Part shown: positions 15,095 through 24,131 of the stretch, piece after piece
How positions within the stretch are numbered: the stretch's first letter is position 1
Layout of the letters: every line of letters starts with the position of its first letter
NCBI GenBank assembly: GCA_002413045.1
Contig: DHWF01000024.1
Coordinates: forward strand, 1-41,884
Direction of reading: 5' to 3'
Origin: Chloroflexi bacterium UBA5189
Lineage (GTDB): Bacteria; Chloroflexota; Limnocylindria; Limnocylindrales; CSP1-4
DNA: 41,884 bases
Position numbers and translations under genes: made by a program
The notes under the pieces: generated by a model
Database searches by the model: none
The model's input: only the letters and a program-made list of their open reading frames with translations
What the model was told of the DNA's origin: nothing

Positions 15095-16044
15095 CCCGGC
15101 AGGAGCCGCTCTTCCAGCGTTCGACGCACAACCCGATCCTCACCGCCCTCGACGTCCCCTACCCCGCCAACACCGTCTTCAACCCGGGCGCAGCGCGCGT
15201 CGGGGCCGAGACGATCCTGCTGGTCCGGATCGAGGACCTGCGCGGGATCTCCCAGCTGCAGGTCGCCCGAAGCGCCGACGGCGAGACGAACTGGACGTTC
15301 GATCCAGAGCCGCTCCTCCGCGCCGACGTCGACCGCGACCCCGAGGAGACCTGGGGCTGCGAGGACCCCCGCCTTACCTGGCTGCCCGAGCGCAACGAGT
15401 GGGCGATCGCGTATACCGCGTACAGCCGGCGCGGCCCGCTCGTCTCGCTGGCGACCACGCATGACTTCCGCAGCGTCACCCGGCTCGGTCCGGTGATGCC
15501 GCCGGAGGACAAGGATGCGGCCCTGTTCCCACGCCGCATCAACGGGCGCTGGGCGATGATCCACCGGCCATCGCCGCTGCGCGGGGGCGCGCATATGTGG
15601 CTGTCCTATTCGCCGGACCTGCGCCACTGGGGCGATCACAAGCTCATCCTGGAGGCCCGCGATGGCGCCTGGTGGGACGCCGGCAAGATCGGCCTCGGGC
15701 CGCCGCCGCTCGAGACGCCCGAGGGCTGGCTCGTCATGTACCACGGCGTCCATCTCACCTCGGACGGTCCGATCTATCGCGTCGGGCTCGTGCTGCTCGA
15801 CCTCGAGGATCCCGGCACCGTGCTGCATCGGCTCGACCAATGGGTCTTCGGGCCCGAGGCCCCGTATGAAGTCACCGGCGACGTCGGGCGGGTCGTGTTC
15901 CCGTGCGGATGGGTTCACGACGAGCCGTCGGACCGCCTGTTCCTCTACTACGGCGCCGCGGACACGAGCGTTGCGCTTGCGATCGCGAAGTTCTCCGACG
16001 TGCTAGCACGGGTGAGGGCTTCGCCGAGGCTCGCCAGCACCTGA
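15091..16044 (+). CDS. GH130 beta-mannoside/mannooligosaccharide phosphorylase-like protein
   Basis: A 317 aa five-bladed beta-propeller of glycoside hydrolase family 130, which mostly cleaves beta-mannosides by phosphorolysis to give mannose 1-phosphate. Family segments: NPILTA...YPANTVFNPGAA, LLVRIEDLRGIS, ETWGCEDPRLTWLP, PPEDKDAALFPRRI, IHRPSP and WWDAGKIGLGPPPLETPEGWL. The likely catalytic Asp is in the EDPR/PEDKD region, as in the family. The start is TTG 15091, which overlaps the stop of the previous gene (TTGA). With the GT4 it may form a synthesis/phosphorolysis cycle for a storage or osmolyte mannoside; the substrate is not shown by the sequence. Confidence 0.88.
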   Translation: MTRQEPLFQRSTHNPILTALDVPYPANTVFNPGAARVGAETILLVRIEDLRGISQLQVARSADGETNWTFDPEPLLRADVDRDPEETWGCEDPRLTWLPERNEWAIAYTAYSRRGPLVSLATTHDFRSVTRLGPVMPPEDKDAALFPRRINGRWAMIHRPSPLRGGAHMWLSYSPDLRHWGDHKLILEARDGAWWDAGKIGLGPPPLETPEGWLVMYHGVHLTSDGPIYRVGLVLLDLEDPGTVLHRLDQWVFGPEAPYEVTGDVGRVVFPCGWVHDEPSDRLFLYYGAADTSVALAIAKFSDVLARVRASPRLAST

Positions 16045-16063
16045 GACAAGGCCCGGCGCGCGT

Positions 16064-16227
16064 TCGTATTCGCGATTTCGGACCTGCTCCCCACATCTCC
16101 GCGGCGATGCGCGTTGCGGGAATACGAGTGGGCCCCCACCGAGCGTGCCGCCGCCAGGCGCCCGCATATTCCCCCGACGCGCATGGCCGAACGTGGGTCT
16201 CCCGACGGCGGGTTTTCGCGAATACGA
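16064..16227 (+). repeat. Nested inverted-repeat element, family II, copy a
   Basis: Outer arms are exact: TCGTATTCGCGA (16064-16075) and TCGCGAATACGA (16216-16227). Inner arms: ATGCGCGTTGCGGGAATA (16107-16124) pairs with TATTCCCCCGACGCGCAT (16167-16184), 15 of 18 positions. The layout (43 bp between left-arm starts) is repeated at 25565-25717. It ends about 60 bp before the next gene and has no coding capacity. Confidence 0.82.
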
Positions 16228-16274
16228 CTGGTGCTGAACAACTGCGCTACCCCGCACCACTGCGGCCGCTCGGG

Positions 16275-16280
16275 TACAGT
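16275..16280 (+). promoter_or_regulatory. -10 box (TACAGT) for cyclase gene
   Basis: TACAGT lies 9 nt before GTG 16290 and no Shine-Dalgarno is present. This supports GTG 16290 as the start and a very short leader. Confidence 0.45.
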
Positions 16281-16289
16281 CGCGCCACC

Positions 16290-19200
16290 GTGATCTGCGC
16301 GATGTGCTCGACCGAGAACCCGCCCGACACGAAGTTCTGCCTGAACTGCGGCTCGCGCATGGGCTGCCCCACGTGTGGCGCCCCGATCGTGCCCGGCGCG
16401 AAGTTCTGCGGGAACTGCGGGACGAGGCTCGTCGGGGCTGACGGCGCGAGCGCCGGCGATGCGAGCCCGGCCGCGGGCACCGCCGCCGGTTCGGGGGTGC
16501 CGCGCACCGCAGGCGCAGCCGGGGGCGGCGGGCACACCACCGAACGCCGCGTCGTTAACGTGCTGTTCGCCGACCTCGTGGGGTTCACGACGATCTCGGC
16601 CACCCGCGATCCCGAGACGATCCGCGAGCTCCAGAGCCGGTACTTCGAGCGAACCCGCGAGATCGTCGGCCGCTATGGCGGCGTCGTCGAGAAGTTCATC
16701 GGCGACGCCGTGATGGCGCTGTGGGGCGCTCCGACCGCCCACGAGGACGACGCCGAGCGCGCGGTCCGCGCCGCCCTGGACCTCGTCGAGATGGTGCCCG
16801 TCATTGGGCGCGAGATGGACATCGACCTGCAGCTGCGGGCCGGCGTGCTCACGGGCGAGGCCGCGGTGTCCGTCGGGAACGAGGCGGAAGGCATGGTCAC
16901 CGGGGACATGGTCAATACCGCGTCGCGCCTCCAATCGGCCGCTGCCCCGGGCACCGTGCTCGTCGGGGAGGCGACCCGGCTCGCGGCCGGCGAGGCGATC
17001 GCCTTCGAATCCGCCGGAGACCAGGTCCTCAAGGGCAAGGCCGAGCCGGTTCCCGCGTGGCGCGCGTTGCGCGTCGTCGCCGAGCGCGGCGGCGCGCGAC
17101 GGCCGGACGCCATCGAGCCCCCGTTCGTCGGGCGCGCGGACGAGTTGCGCTTCCTGAAAGAACAGTTCCACGCGACCGGCCGCGAAGGCAAGGCCCGGCT
17201 CGTCTCGCTGGTCGGGCAGGCCGGCATCGGCAAGAGCCGGCTTGCATGGGAGCTGGAGAAGTACCTCGACGGCGTCGTCGAGAACGTGTGGTGGCACCGC
17301 GGCCGGTCGCCGAGCTACGGCGAGGGCGTCACGTTCTGGGCCTTGAGCGAGATGTTCCGGCGGCGGGCCGGTCTCGCGGAGGGCGATGATGCGGAGACGA
17401 CGCGGCGCGCAGTCGCCGAGATGCTCAAGCAGCATGTTCCCGACGAGACGGAGCGCGCCTGGATCGAGCCTCGCATCCTCGTCCTGCTCGGCGTCGGCGA
17501 GACGACCCAGGGTGGCTCCGCGGAGCTGTTCGCCGCGTGGCGAACGTTCTTCGAGCGGCTGGCGACGACAGGCACCGTGGCGATCGTGATCGAGGACCTG
17601 CAGTGGTCCGACGACGGCCTGCTCGACTTCCTCGAGCACCTCCTCGACTGGGGCCGCTCCAGCCCGATCTTCGTGCTGACCCTGGCCCGGCCGGAGCTCC
17701 TGGACCGGCGGCCCGGCTGGGGCACGGATCGTCGGGGCGCCACCGCGATGCGCCTCGATCCCCTGCCCGCTCCGGCGATGCGCGAGCTCCTCGACGGCAT
17801 CGCGCCCGGCCTTCCAGAACGGGTGGTCGCCCGAATCCTCGAGCGTGCCGACGGCATCCCCCTGTATGCCGTCGAGACGGTTCGCATGCTGGTCGCGAAG
17901 GGCCAGCTCGTCGAGCGCGACGGGCACCTTGTCGCGGCCTCGGATGCCCCTGGCGGGCTCAACCTTGCCGATCTCGAGGTTCCGCCGACACTGCAGGCGT
18001 TGGTCGCCGCCCGGCTCGATGCGCTGCCGCCTGCCGATCGCTCCCTCCTGCAGGATGCCGCCGTCCTCGGCCAGAGCTTCACCGTCGAGGCGCTCACGGC
18101 GATGAGCGGCGAGCCGCCCGAGGCGCTGCTGCCCCGCCTCACCGCCCTCGTCCGGCGGGAGATCCTGACCCTCGAGACGGACCCGCGCGCGCCGACCCGC
18201 GGCCAGCATGCCTTCGTCCAGGCGCTGCTCCGCGAGGTGGCGTTCTCGACGCTCTCCAGGCGGGAGCGGCGGGCTCGGCACCTCACGGCGGCACGCTACT
18301 TCGAGTCCATCGGTGACGAGGAGATGGCCGGGGTCATCGCGTCCCACTTCGTCGAGGCCTACCGTGCTTCGCCCGAGGGACCCGAAGGCGAGGCCGTCGC
18401 CACCCAGGCGAGAATCTCGCTGCTCGCGACCGCCGACCGCGCCAACGATCTCGGCGCGATCGTCCAGGCCATCGACACGCTCGGCTCGGCGCTGGAGGTC
18501 ACGCCGGACCCCGCTCAGCGCGCCCGGCTCCTCGAACGGATCGGCCCGCTCCAGACGTTCCACTCCGACTGGGAGGCGGGCTACGCAAACCTCGCCGCCG
18601 CCGTGGACGCGTACACGAAGCTCGGTGACCGGATCGGCGTGATGCGGGCAACGGGCGTCCTCGTCGCCGAGCACATGAGCGCCGGCAGGATCACCGACGC
18701 CGAGAAGCTGACCGCCGAGATCGACGCCGAGCTGGAGGCGCTCATTGCCAGCGCCCTCGAGCAGCACGCCGACGCGGACCGCGAGGATCTCAAGGCGGCC
18801 GCATTGCTGGCCGAGACCATGGCCCGTCTCGACTTCCGGCGCCAGCACTACGCGGACTCCGTCCGCTGGGCCGACCGCGCGCTCGCGCTCGCCGAGCCGC
18901 TCCGCCTGGACGAGACGATCGTCCAGGCGCTCGTGACCAAGGGCACGTCGATGGGGCTTGGCGGCCAGCTGCGACAGGGCATCGCGCTGCTCGAGGGGGC
19001 TGCGCTCGACGCCACCGCGCATCGCCTGAACCTCGCCGCGCTCCGCGCCCTGAACAACCTCGCCTCGTTCACCTCCGGCATCGATCCTCGGGCATCGCTC
19101 GAGCGGACCAGGCTCGGCGTGGCGACCGTCCGGCGGCTCGGCCTCCGATCGTTCGATGCGTACCACTCCCTCAATGGCGTGGGCGCCGGCGAGTCGATCG

Positions 19201-19952
19201 GCGAATGGGCCTGGGTACGCGAGGCGGTGACCACGATGCTCGAGAGTGATCGCGAGCCCGCCGAGACCGAGTGGCTCGAGCACGCCCGCGACTATTTCCT
19301 TATCTGGACCGGCACGCCGGACGTCGCCCGCGTCGAGCACCTCCGAGCAAATTCCCGAAAGGACAACGACCTCCAGGGCGTCCGGAGCACTTCATCCGTC
19401 CTGTCCAGGATCGCATTCGCCGCCGGTGAACCTGCCCGCGCACTCGAGCTGCTCGAGCCGTTCCTCCACGATCCGGCGCTTGCCGGTGCGTGGGACTTCG
19501 AGTGGTTCGGCCGGGTTGCGTTGGCGGCAGGCAGGCCCGATGTCGGGCACCAGATCCTCGAGTTCGTCGGCTCGGGTCCGGGCGGCGTGGTCGATCACCA
19601 CCTCGAAGTGCTTCGGGCCGGGCTCGCGGCGATCGAGGGTCGGCGTGACGACGCGCTGGCGCTGTATCGATCGGCGCTCGCCGGCTATCGCTCGTTCGGC
19701 GTCCGGTTCAGCCTCGCGCTCACGATCGTCGACATGGCCAGGCTGCTCGGCCCCGATGATCCCGCCGTGCGCTCCGTCATCGACGAGGCTCGCGAGATCC
19801 TGGAGGAGCTCGGCGCGCGGAACGTGCTGGCGATGCTCGATGGGCTCGAGGCCGATGGGGCCAAGGCTCGTCAGCGCCAGTCGATGGTGACGACCTCCAT
19901 CGGCTCGGACAGGCCCTTGAGCAGCTCGCTCCGGACCCCCGAGGAGCGGTAG
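16290..19952 (+). CDS. Zinc-ribbon / class III adenylate cyclase / AAA ATPase / TPR signalling protein
   Basis: A 1220 aa modular protein. Residues 1-50 hold two zinc ribbons (CxxC...CxxC twice). A class III cyclase follows, with metal Asp residues in FADLVGFT (D95) and EKFIGDA (D139), the adenine-selecting Lys before IGD, and GDMVNTASRL supplying Asp, Asn and Arg; all the residues for ATP cyclisation are present. Then comes a STAND/AAA-type NTPase with Walker A GQAGIGKS (K315) and Walker B IVIEDLQWSDD, and a long TPR-like helical C-terminus (about 700-1200). The likely role is a signal-gated cAMP producer. The last 82 nt overlap the convergent ferredoxin-cyclase gene, so its final 27 or so residues are antisense to that gene. 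It is paralogous to 32203-35826. Confidence 0.9.
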   Translation: MICAMCSTENPPDTKFCLNCGSRMGCPTCGAPIVPGAKFCGNCGTRLVGADGASAGDASPAAGTAAGSGVPRTAGAAGGGGHTTERRVVNVLFADLVGFTTISATRDPETIRELQSRYFERTREIVGRYGGVVEKFIGDAVMALWGAPTAHEDDAERAVRAALDLVEMVPVIGREMDIDLQLRAGVLTGEAAVSVGNEAEGMVTGDMVNTASRLQSAAAPGTVLVGEATRLAAGEAIAFESAGDQVLKGKAEPVPAWRALRVVAERGGARRPDAIEPPFVGRADELRFLKEQFHATGREGKARLVSLVGQAGIGKSRLAWELEKYLDGVVENVWWHRGRSPSYGEGVTFWALSEMFRRRAGLAEGDDAETTRRAVAEMLKQHVPDETERAWIEPRILVLLGVGETTQGGSAELFAAWRTFFERLATTGTVAIVIEDLQWSDDGLLDFLEHLLDWGRSSPIFVLTLARPELLDRRPGWGTDRRGATAMRLDPLPAPAMRELLDGIAPGLPERVVARILERADGIPLYAVETVRMLVAKGQLVERDGHLVAASDAPGGLNLADLEVPPTLQALVAARLDALPPADRSLLQDAAVLGQSFTVEALTAMSGEPPEALLPRLTALVRREILTLETDPRAPTRGQHAFVQALLREVAFSTLSRRERRARHLTAARYFESIGDEEMAGVIASHFVEAYRASPEGPEGEAVATQARISLLATADRANDLGAIVQAIDTLGSALEVTPDPAQRARLLERIGPLQTFHSDWEAGYANLAAAVDAYTKLGDRIGVMRATGVLVAEHMSAGRITDAEKLTAEIDAELEALIASALEQHADADREDLKAAALLAETMARLDFRRQHYADSVRWADRALALAEPLRLDETIVQALVTKGTSMGLGGQLRQGIALLEGAALDATAHRLNLAALRALNNLASFTSGIDPRASLERTRLGVATVRRLGLRSFDAYHSLNGVGAGESIGEWAWVREAVTTMLESDREPAETEWLEHARDYFLIWTGTPDVARVEHLRANSRKDNDLQGVRSTSSVLSRIAFAAGEPARALELLEPFLHDPALAGAWDFEWFGRVALAAGRPDVGHQILEFVGSGPGGVVDHHLEVLRAGLAAIEGRRDDALALYRSALAGYRSFGVRFSLALTIVDMARLLGPDDPAVRSVIDEAREILEELGARNVLAMLDGLEADGAKARQRQSMVTTSIGSDRPLSSSLRTPEER

Positions 19953-20605
19953 GACTCGCCCACCGTCGAGAGGCTGGCGATGATCTGGCCGCCGGTCGCG
20001 AGGCCGGCGATACGCGATGCCTCGTGGACGCCCTTGCCCCGGTAGTTCGAGCCCACCTGCTGGGCGTCGGAGGCGTGCAGCCCGATCCGGACCTGGGGCG
20101 CGAAGCCCTGCTTCTGGCGATGCTCGGCCAGACGGCGCTGGATCGCGATCGCGGCGGCCACCGCCTGCTCGGGCGAGTCGAAGCTGACGAAGAAGCCGTC
20201 GCCGGTCGTCGAGATCTCGCGGCCCTCGTGCGCCGTGAACACCTCGCGGAGCGTGGTGTCGTGCCAGCGCAGGAGCGTGTCCCAGGCCTCGTCGCCGAGC
20301 GCCTCGACGAGGTTCGTCGAGCCGACGACGTCGGTGAACATGAATGTCTTGAGGACCCGGCGGTTCGGCGCGGTCTTGCCGCGCAGCTGCCAGGGGAGCA
20401 GCTCGGACACCTCGTCGATCACGATCGCGCCGGTTGGGCAGGCGAATGTCGCCTCGCGCAGCAGCTCGTCGTCGACACTGTCGGTGTCGAGCACCTCGGC
20501 CTTGCCGAGGTCGCCGCGCAGCCAGTCGAACGCCGTCGGGGCGATGGTGATGCAGTTGCCCGCGCCGATGCACTTGTGCCGGTCAACCCGCACGCGCAGG
20601 GTCAT
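19871..20605 (-). CDS. Ferredoxin-class III nucleotide cyclase fusion
   Basis: A 244 aa fusion. Residues 1-65 are a single-cluster ferredoxin (C12-x5-C18 and C56-P, with FACPTGAIVI), close in style to the free ferredoxin at 6486. From about 83 there is a class III cyclase homology domain: metal Asp in MFTDVVGST (D92) and TTGDGFF (D136). The usual adenine-selecting Lys before GDG is Ser-Thr, and the GDxVNxAAR loop reads GKGVHEASRI, so Asp and Asn are replaced by Lys and His while Arg is kept. Activity and substrate are therefore uncertain. It starts at ATG 20605, 13 nt after the LuxR-type regulator on the same strand, so it is probably in one operon with it. Redox control of the cyclase is an inference. 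Confidence 0.9.
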   Translation of the reverse strand: MTLRVRVDRHKCIGAGNCITIAPTAFDWLRGDLGKAEVLDTDSVDDELLREATFACPTGAIVIDEVSELLPWQLRGKTAPNRRVLKTFMFTDVVGSTNLVEALGDEAWDTLLRWHDTTLREVFTAHEGREISTTGDGFFVSFDSPEQAVAAAIAIQRRLAEHRQKQGFAPQVRIGLHASDAQQVGSNYRGKGVHEASRIAGLATGGQIIASLSTVGESYRSSGVRSELLKGLSEPMEVVTIDWR

Positions 20606-20618
20606 CGCGTGCTCGCGG

Positions 20619-23600
20619 TCACTGCGTGAAGCCCTTGAACGCGAGCGTCGTGGCCTCGGCGCGGTTCGAGACGCCGAGCCGGGCGAGCAGCTTGGCGAGC
20701 CGCACGCCGACGGCGGCTTCGTCGAGGCCCACCTTCGCGGCCATCTCGGCGTTCGTGTTGCCCTCGGTCAGCAGGCGCAGGAGCTGCCGATCGACGTCGT
20801 CGATGTCCGGGAGGTCGAACGCGCCGGCCGTGCCGGTCGCGGCGGCGCCCGCCTCGTCGAACGTCCCGACGAGGCCCACGAGCTCGCGCCCGATCGGACC
20901 GCGCAGCCAGCGGACGCGGATCTTCTCGTCGAGCGTGCCCTGGGCGATCCGGGCGAGGACGAGGCGGAGGTAGCCCATCACGAATGCCTTGGTCTCCTCG
21001 GGGCCGCCGGCGAAGATCGCCCGCGCCACCGGGACGATGATCTCGAGGCTGCCGTCCTCGTGGAACGACGCCTGCAGCGCCGCGATCGCCGCGCCGGCGG
21101 CGGCCACCGCGCCGGGCAGGTCGCCGCGCGCAAGCGCGATCGTCGCCAGCGCGGCGTCGGCCTGCGGACCCCAGACCGGGTGGCCCGGCAGCTGCGCGAC
21201 GAGCTCCTTCGCATCGTTCGCCGCGAGCTCGGCGGCGGTCATCAGCGCCTCGTCCTTGGTCGCGGCGCCGAGCCTCGCCCCCTCGATGGCGAGCCGGGCG
21301 AACGCCTCGCATCGGGCAGAGGCGCGGCTCCCGGCCAGCGCGACCGCCTGCTCCAGGTGCCGGCGCATCCCCGCCGCGTCGCCCGCGCGAGCGCGAACCG
21401 TGCCGCGCCACAGCTCCAGCTGCCGCGCGCGCGTCGCCGATGGAGCGGCGGAGGCCACGCTCGCGGCGAGACCGAGCCAGCGCTCGGCGTCGTCGATGTC
21501 GCCGAGCTCGAGGTGGCTGAGCGCGACGCCGCCCGCCGCGGAGAACTCGATCGCCTGGTCGCCGAGCAGGCGCGCGGCGCGGTAGGCCTCTTCGCCACGC
21601 GAGAGCATCAGGTCCGGCACGATCTTGGCGCGTGCGTAGACGTGGACGCCGAAGAGCATCTGGAGCTCCTGGCGGGCGCGCTCGCTCTCGGTCACGAACT
21701 CGGTCAGGCGCGACGTGACCCGCCGGATTTCCTCGATGTGCCGCGCGGACGAGGCGAGGTGGATGATCGGGGCGTAGCTGCCGTAGGCCATCGCGATGAT
21801 GGTCGACATGACCCCCGTCCGATCGTCGAGCCGCTCGAAGATGGCGAGCGCCCGCTCGAACAGCGCGCGTGACTCGATGACCGTCGGCGCGATCGGCTGA
21901 CTGGCGAGGACGGCATCGATCGGCTCGCCGGCCGCGATGCGCGCCGCGAGCTCGAACGCCACGCCGGTGCGATTCATCTCGACGAACCAGTCGCGCACCC
22001 GCGAGATCTTCAGCGTGCCGAGCTCGCGCAGGGCCGCCGCGAGGGCCCGATCGTCGCCGAGCTGCTCGGCGAGCGCGGCCGCGCGGCCGTACGCCTCCTC
22101 GGCGGCGCCGAGGTCGACCTCGGTCGACAGCGAGTTGAACCCCTCCCCGAGCGGGACGCGCAGGATCGCCTGCCCGAGCTCGAGGGTCGCCCGCAGCTCC
22201 GTCTGCGCGTCACCGCGCGCCGCGGCGCGGGTTGCCACGCGGCGCGCGAGCTCCGCGGCCGCGTCCTCGTCGTGGGACATCCGGAGCGCGGCCGCGCGCC
22301 GAAGCTGGACGTCGAACTCGAGGACGGGATCGCGGAGCGCCTCGGCGAGGGCACCGAGCTCGGCGAGACCCTGGAGCCGCTCGGAGGTCTTGCGCAGGAC
22401 AGCGTAGGCGTCGTCCCGGCAGGTGAGGAGCGTGCGCCGATCGGCAGACGCGGACACCACCGGGAGCGCCTGCTCCACGAGGCGCAGCGCCTCCTCGGGC
22501 GCGTTCGACTTGAGGGCCGCCCCCGCCGCCTGGATCGAGAACTGCGCCGCCCGCTCCGTGTCCCCCGCCGCGAGCGCGTGCTGGGCGAGCATGGGCAGGC
22601 CGGCCGCCGATGGGTCGCCGCCTTCGAGCAGCAGCTCCACCAGTGCGCCATGGACCTGCCGGCGCCGCGCCTGCGAGAGCTGGCTGTCGGCAAAGTCGCG
22701 CACCTGCACGTGGGTGAACGTGTAGTCGGCCGCGTCACCTTCCGGGTGCTGGAGGAGCAGGCCGGCCTCGACCGCCGGAAGGAGCGCCTCGGCGAGGTCC
22801 TCGCCCTCGGTCCCGTACCGCGCTCGCACGGCCCGCAGGTCGCGCAGGCTGAAGCTGCGGCCGAGGACCGCCGCGTCGGAGAGGGCCTCGCGCGTGGGTT
22901 GGGGCAAGCGCGCCGCACGACGCTGGATCAACGTGCGCACCGCGGAGGGCACCAGGCGCGCCGCATTCCGGCCGAGCTTCCACTGGCCGTCGACGAGCTG
23001 GAGCGTGCCGGCCTCGCGATGCGTCCTTGCCAGCTCCTCGACGATGAACGGCACGCCCTCGGACTGGACCTGCATCGCCGCAGCGGAGGCGGGCTCGATC
23101 GGGCCGCCGAGGACGTTCTTGAGCAGCTCGGCGGTCTCGATCTGGCTGAAGCGCGTCGGGCGCAGGCGCCGGACGAGGCCCATCCGCTCCATGTCCGCGA
23201 CGAAGTTGACGGCCTCGGTCACGCCGGCGAACTCGTCCGGCCGCACGGTGAAGAACAGGAAGATCGGGCGGTCGGCGTCGCCGCGGACGACGTAGCGGAG
23301 CATCCGCAGGGTGTCGTCGTCGGCCCACTGGACGTCGTCGACCATCAGGGCGATCGGGCGGATGTCGGCGAGCGCGCCGACGGCCACGCCGGCGAGGTCG
23401 AAGGCCCGCAGCAGCTTCGCGTCCGGCGACAGGCTGGCGAAGCCCGGCTCGTCGCGGCCGGACATCGCATCGACGACACGGCGGACGGCGATCTCAGCCG
23501 GCGTCCCGGCCGCGGTCTCGCGAATGGCCGGTGCCGCGAACAGGCTTCGAGCGACCAGGAATGGGCCGCGGATCTCTTCGTCGGCGGTCACGGCGACGGT

Positions 23601-23873
23601 GCAGAAACCGGCGGCGGCCGCGAGCTCGGCGGCGGCGAGCAGCAGCCGCGTCTTGCCGATGCCCGGCTCGCCCTCGAGGGTGACCGCGGCGAGCCGCGTC
23701 TTCGACTCGCGGATCTCCTGGGCGAACGCGGCGAGCTCCGTGCTGCGCCCGATCATCGAGCCGGTCGCGCGCCGCAGCTGGACCGCGAGCGAGCATTGCG
23801 CCTGGACGAGCGGATCCAGGACGTCGCCCGCGGGGATCTGCAGCTCCATCGGCGGTGCCGTCTGATCGATCAT
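20619..23873 (-). CDS. LuxR-family (LAL-type) AAA ATPase transcriptional regulator
   Basis: A 1084 aa regulator. The N-terminal NTPase has Walker A GEPGIGKT (residues 68-75) and Walker B LMVDDVQWADDD, then a winged-helix-like region and a long TPR-like helical middle (about 400-950). The last 65 or so residues form a LuxR-type HTH (DRQLLRLLTEGNTNAEMAAKVGLDEAAVGVRLAKLLARLGVSNRAEA is the segment, with typical NxEMAxxxG and LxKLGVxxRAEA features). Such proteins bind DNA after ligand and ATP binding. The start is ATG 23873; CATAAT 9 nt upstream on this strand is the probable -10. It lies 13 nt upstream of the ferredoxin-cyclase gene. The ligand is unknown. Confidence 0.9.
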   Translation of the reverse strand: MIDQTAPPMELQIPAGDVLDPLVQAQCSLAVQLRRATGSMIGRSTELAAFAQEIRESKTRLAAVTLEGEPGIGKTRLLLAAAELAAAAGFCTVAVTADEEIRGPFLVARSLFAAPAIRETAAGTPAEIAVRRVVDAMSGRDEPGFASLSPDAKLLRAFDLAGVAVGALADIRPIALMVDDVQWADDDTLRMLRYVVRGDADRPIFLFFTVRPDEFAGVTEAVNFVADMERMGLVRRLRPTRFSQIETAELLKNVLGGPIEPASAAAMQVQSEGVPFIVEELARTHREAGTLQLVDGQWKLGRNAARLVPSAVRTLIQRRAARLPQPTREALSDAAVLGRSFSLRDLRAVRARYGTEGEDLAEALLPAVEAGLLLQHPEGDAADYTFTHVQVRDFADSQLSQARRRQVHGALVELLLEGGDPSAAGLPMLAQHALAAGDTERAAQFSIQAAGAALKSNAPEEALRLVEQALPVVSASADRRTLLTCRDDAYAVLRKTSERLQGLAELGALAEALRDPVLEFDVQLRRAAALRMSHDEDAAAELARRVATRAAARGDAQTELRATLELGQAILRVPLGEGFNSLSTEVDLGAAEEAYGRAAALAEQLGDDRALAAALRELGTLKISRVRDWFVEMNRTGVAFELAARIAAGEPIDAVLASQPIAPTVIESRALFERALAIFERLDDRTGVMSTIIAMAYGSYAPIIHLASSARHIEEIRRVTSRLTEFVTESERARQELQMLFGVHVYARAKIVPDLMLSRGEEAYRAARLLGDQAIEFSAAGGVALSHLELGDIDDAERWLGLAASVASAAPSATRARQLELWRGTVRARAGDAAGMRRHLEQAVALAGSRASARCEAFARLAIEGARLGAATKDEALMTAAELAANDAKELVAQLPGHPVWGPQADAALATIALARGDLPGAVAAAGAAIAALQASFHEDGSLEIIVPVARAIFAGGPEETKAFVMGYLRLVLARIAQGTLDEKIRVRWLRGPIGRELVGLVGTFDEAGAAATGTAGAFDLPDIDDVDRQLLRLLTEGNTNAEMAAKVGLDEAAVGVRLAKLLARLGVSNRAEATTLAFKGFTQ

Positions 23874-23882
23874 GCGGCTTCA

Positions 23883-23888
23883 ATTATG
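23883..23888 (-). promoter_or_regulatory. -10 box (CATAAT) for LuxR-type regulator operon
   Basis: On the minus strand CATAAT, five of six matches to TATAAT, is 9 nt before ATG 23873. No Shine-Dalgarno is present. It would drive the regulator and the ferredoxin-cyclase. Confidence 0.5.
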
Positions 23889-23915
23889 GGCGTCGCGGCG
23901 CGGCTCGCCCGGGGC

Positions 23916-24092
23916 GATGTTCCGTACGGCTACGAACTCGACGAGGTGACTCGTTCGCCGGCATCGGAAGGGCCGGTTTCGGCCCATTTCGGACCGGATT
24001 CAGTCGATCCTGTCTCCCTGGGGGAACAGAATCGACCAGGTTGACGGCCCATTCGTGTAAAGGTCGTCGCGTTCGTATCCCACCGGAACATC
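23916..24092 (+). repeat. Nested inverted-repeat element, family I, copy b
   Basis: The outer arms are homologous to those at 10931: ATGTTCC...GGCTACGAACTCGACGA (23917-23945) and the inverse GTCGTCGCGTTCGTATCCC...GGAACAT (24063-24091). Inner hairpin: GTCGATCCTGT (24003-24013) with ACAGAATCGAC (24026-24036), 10 of 11. The middle differs from copy a. It occupies most of the divergent gap between the LuxR-type regulator and the J-domain gene. Confidence 0.8.
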
Positions 24093-24131
24093 TGCGGCGG
24101 ACGTGGCCCCGGGACGAGCGCTGCGGCCGGC

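Noticed and set aside
15948..19340. An 1130-codon open frame on the minus strand
   Set aside because: It is antisense to the zinc-ribbon/cyclase/AAA gene, whose motifs are unambiguous. It has only Arg/Gly/Asp-rich composition.
20235..24044. Long plus-strand frames opposite the LuxR-type regulator
   Set aside because: They are antisense shadows. The minus-strand frame has Walker motifs and a LuxR HTH.
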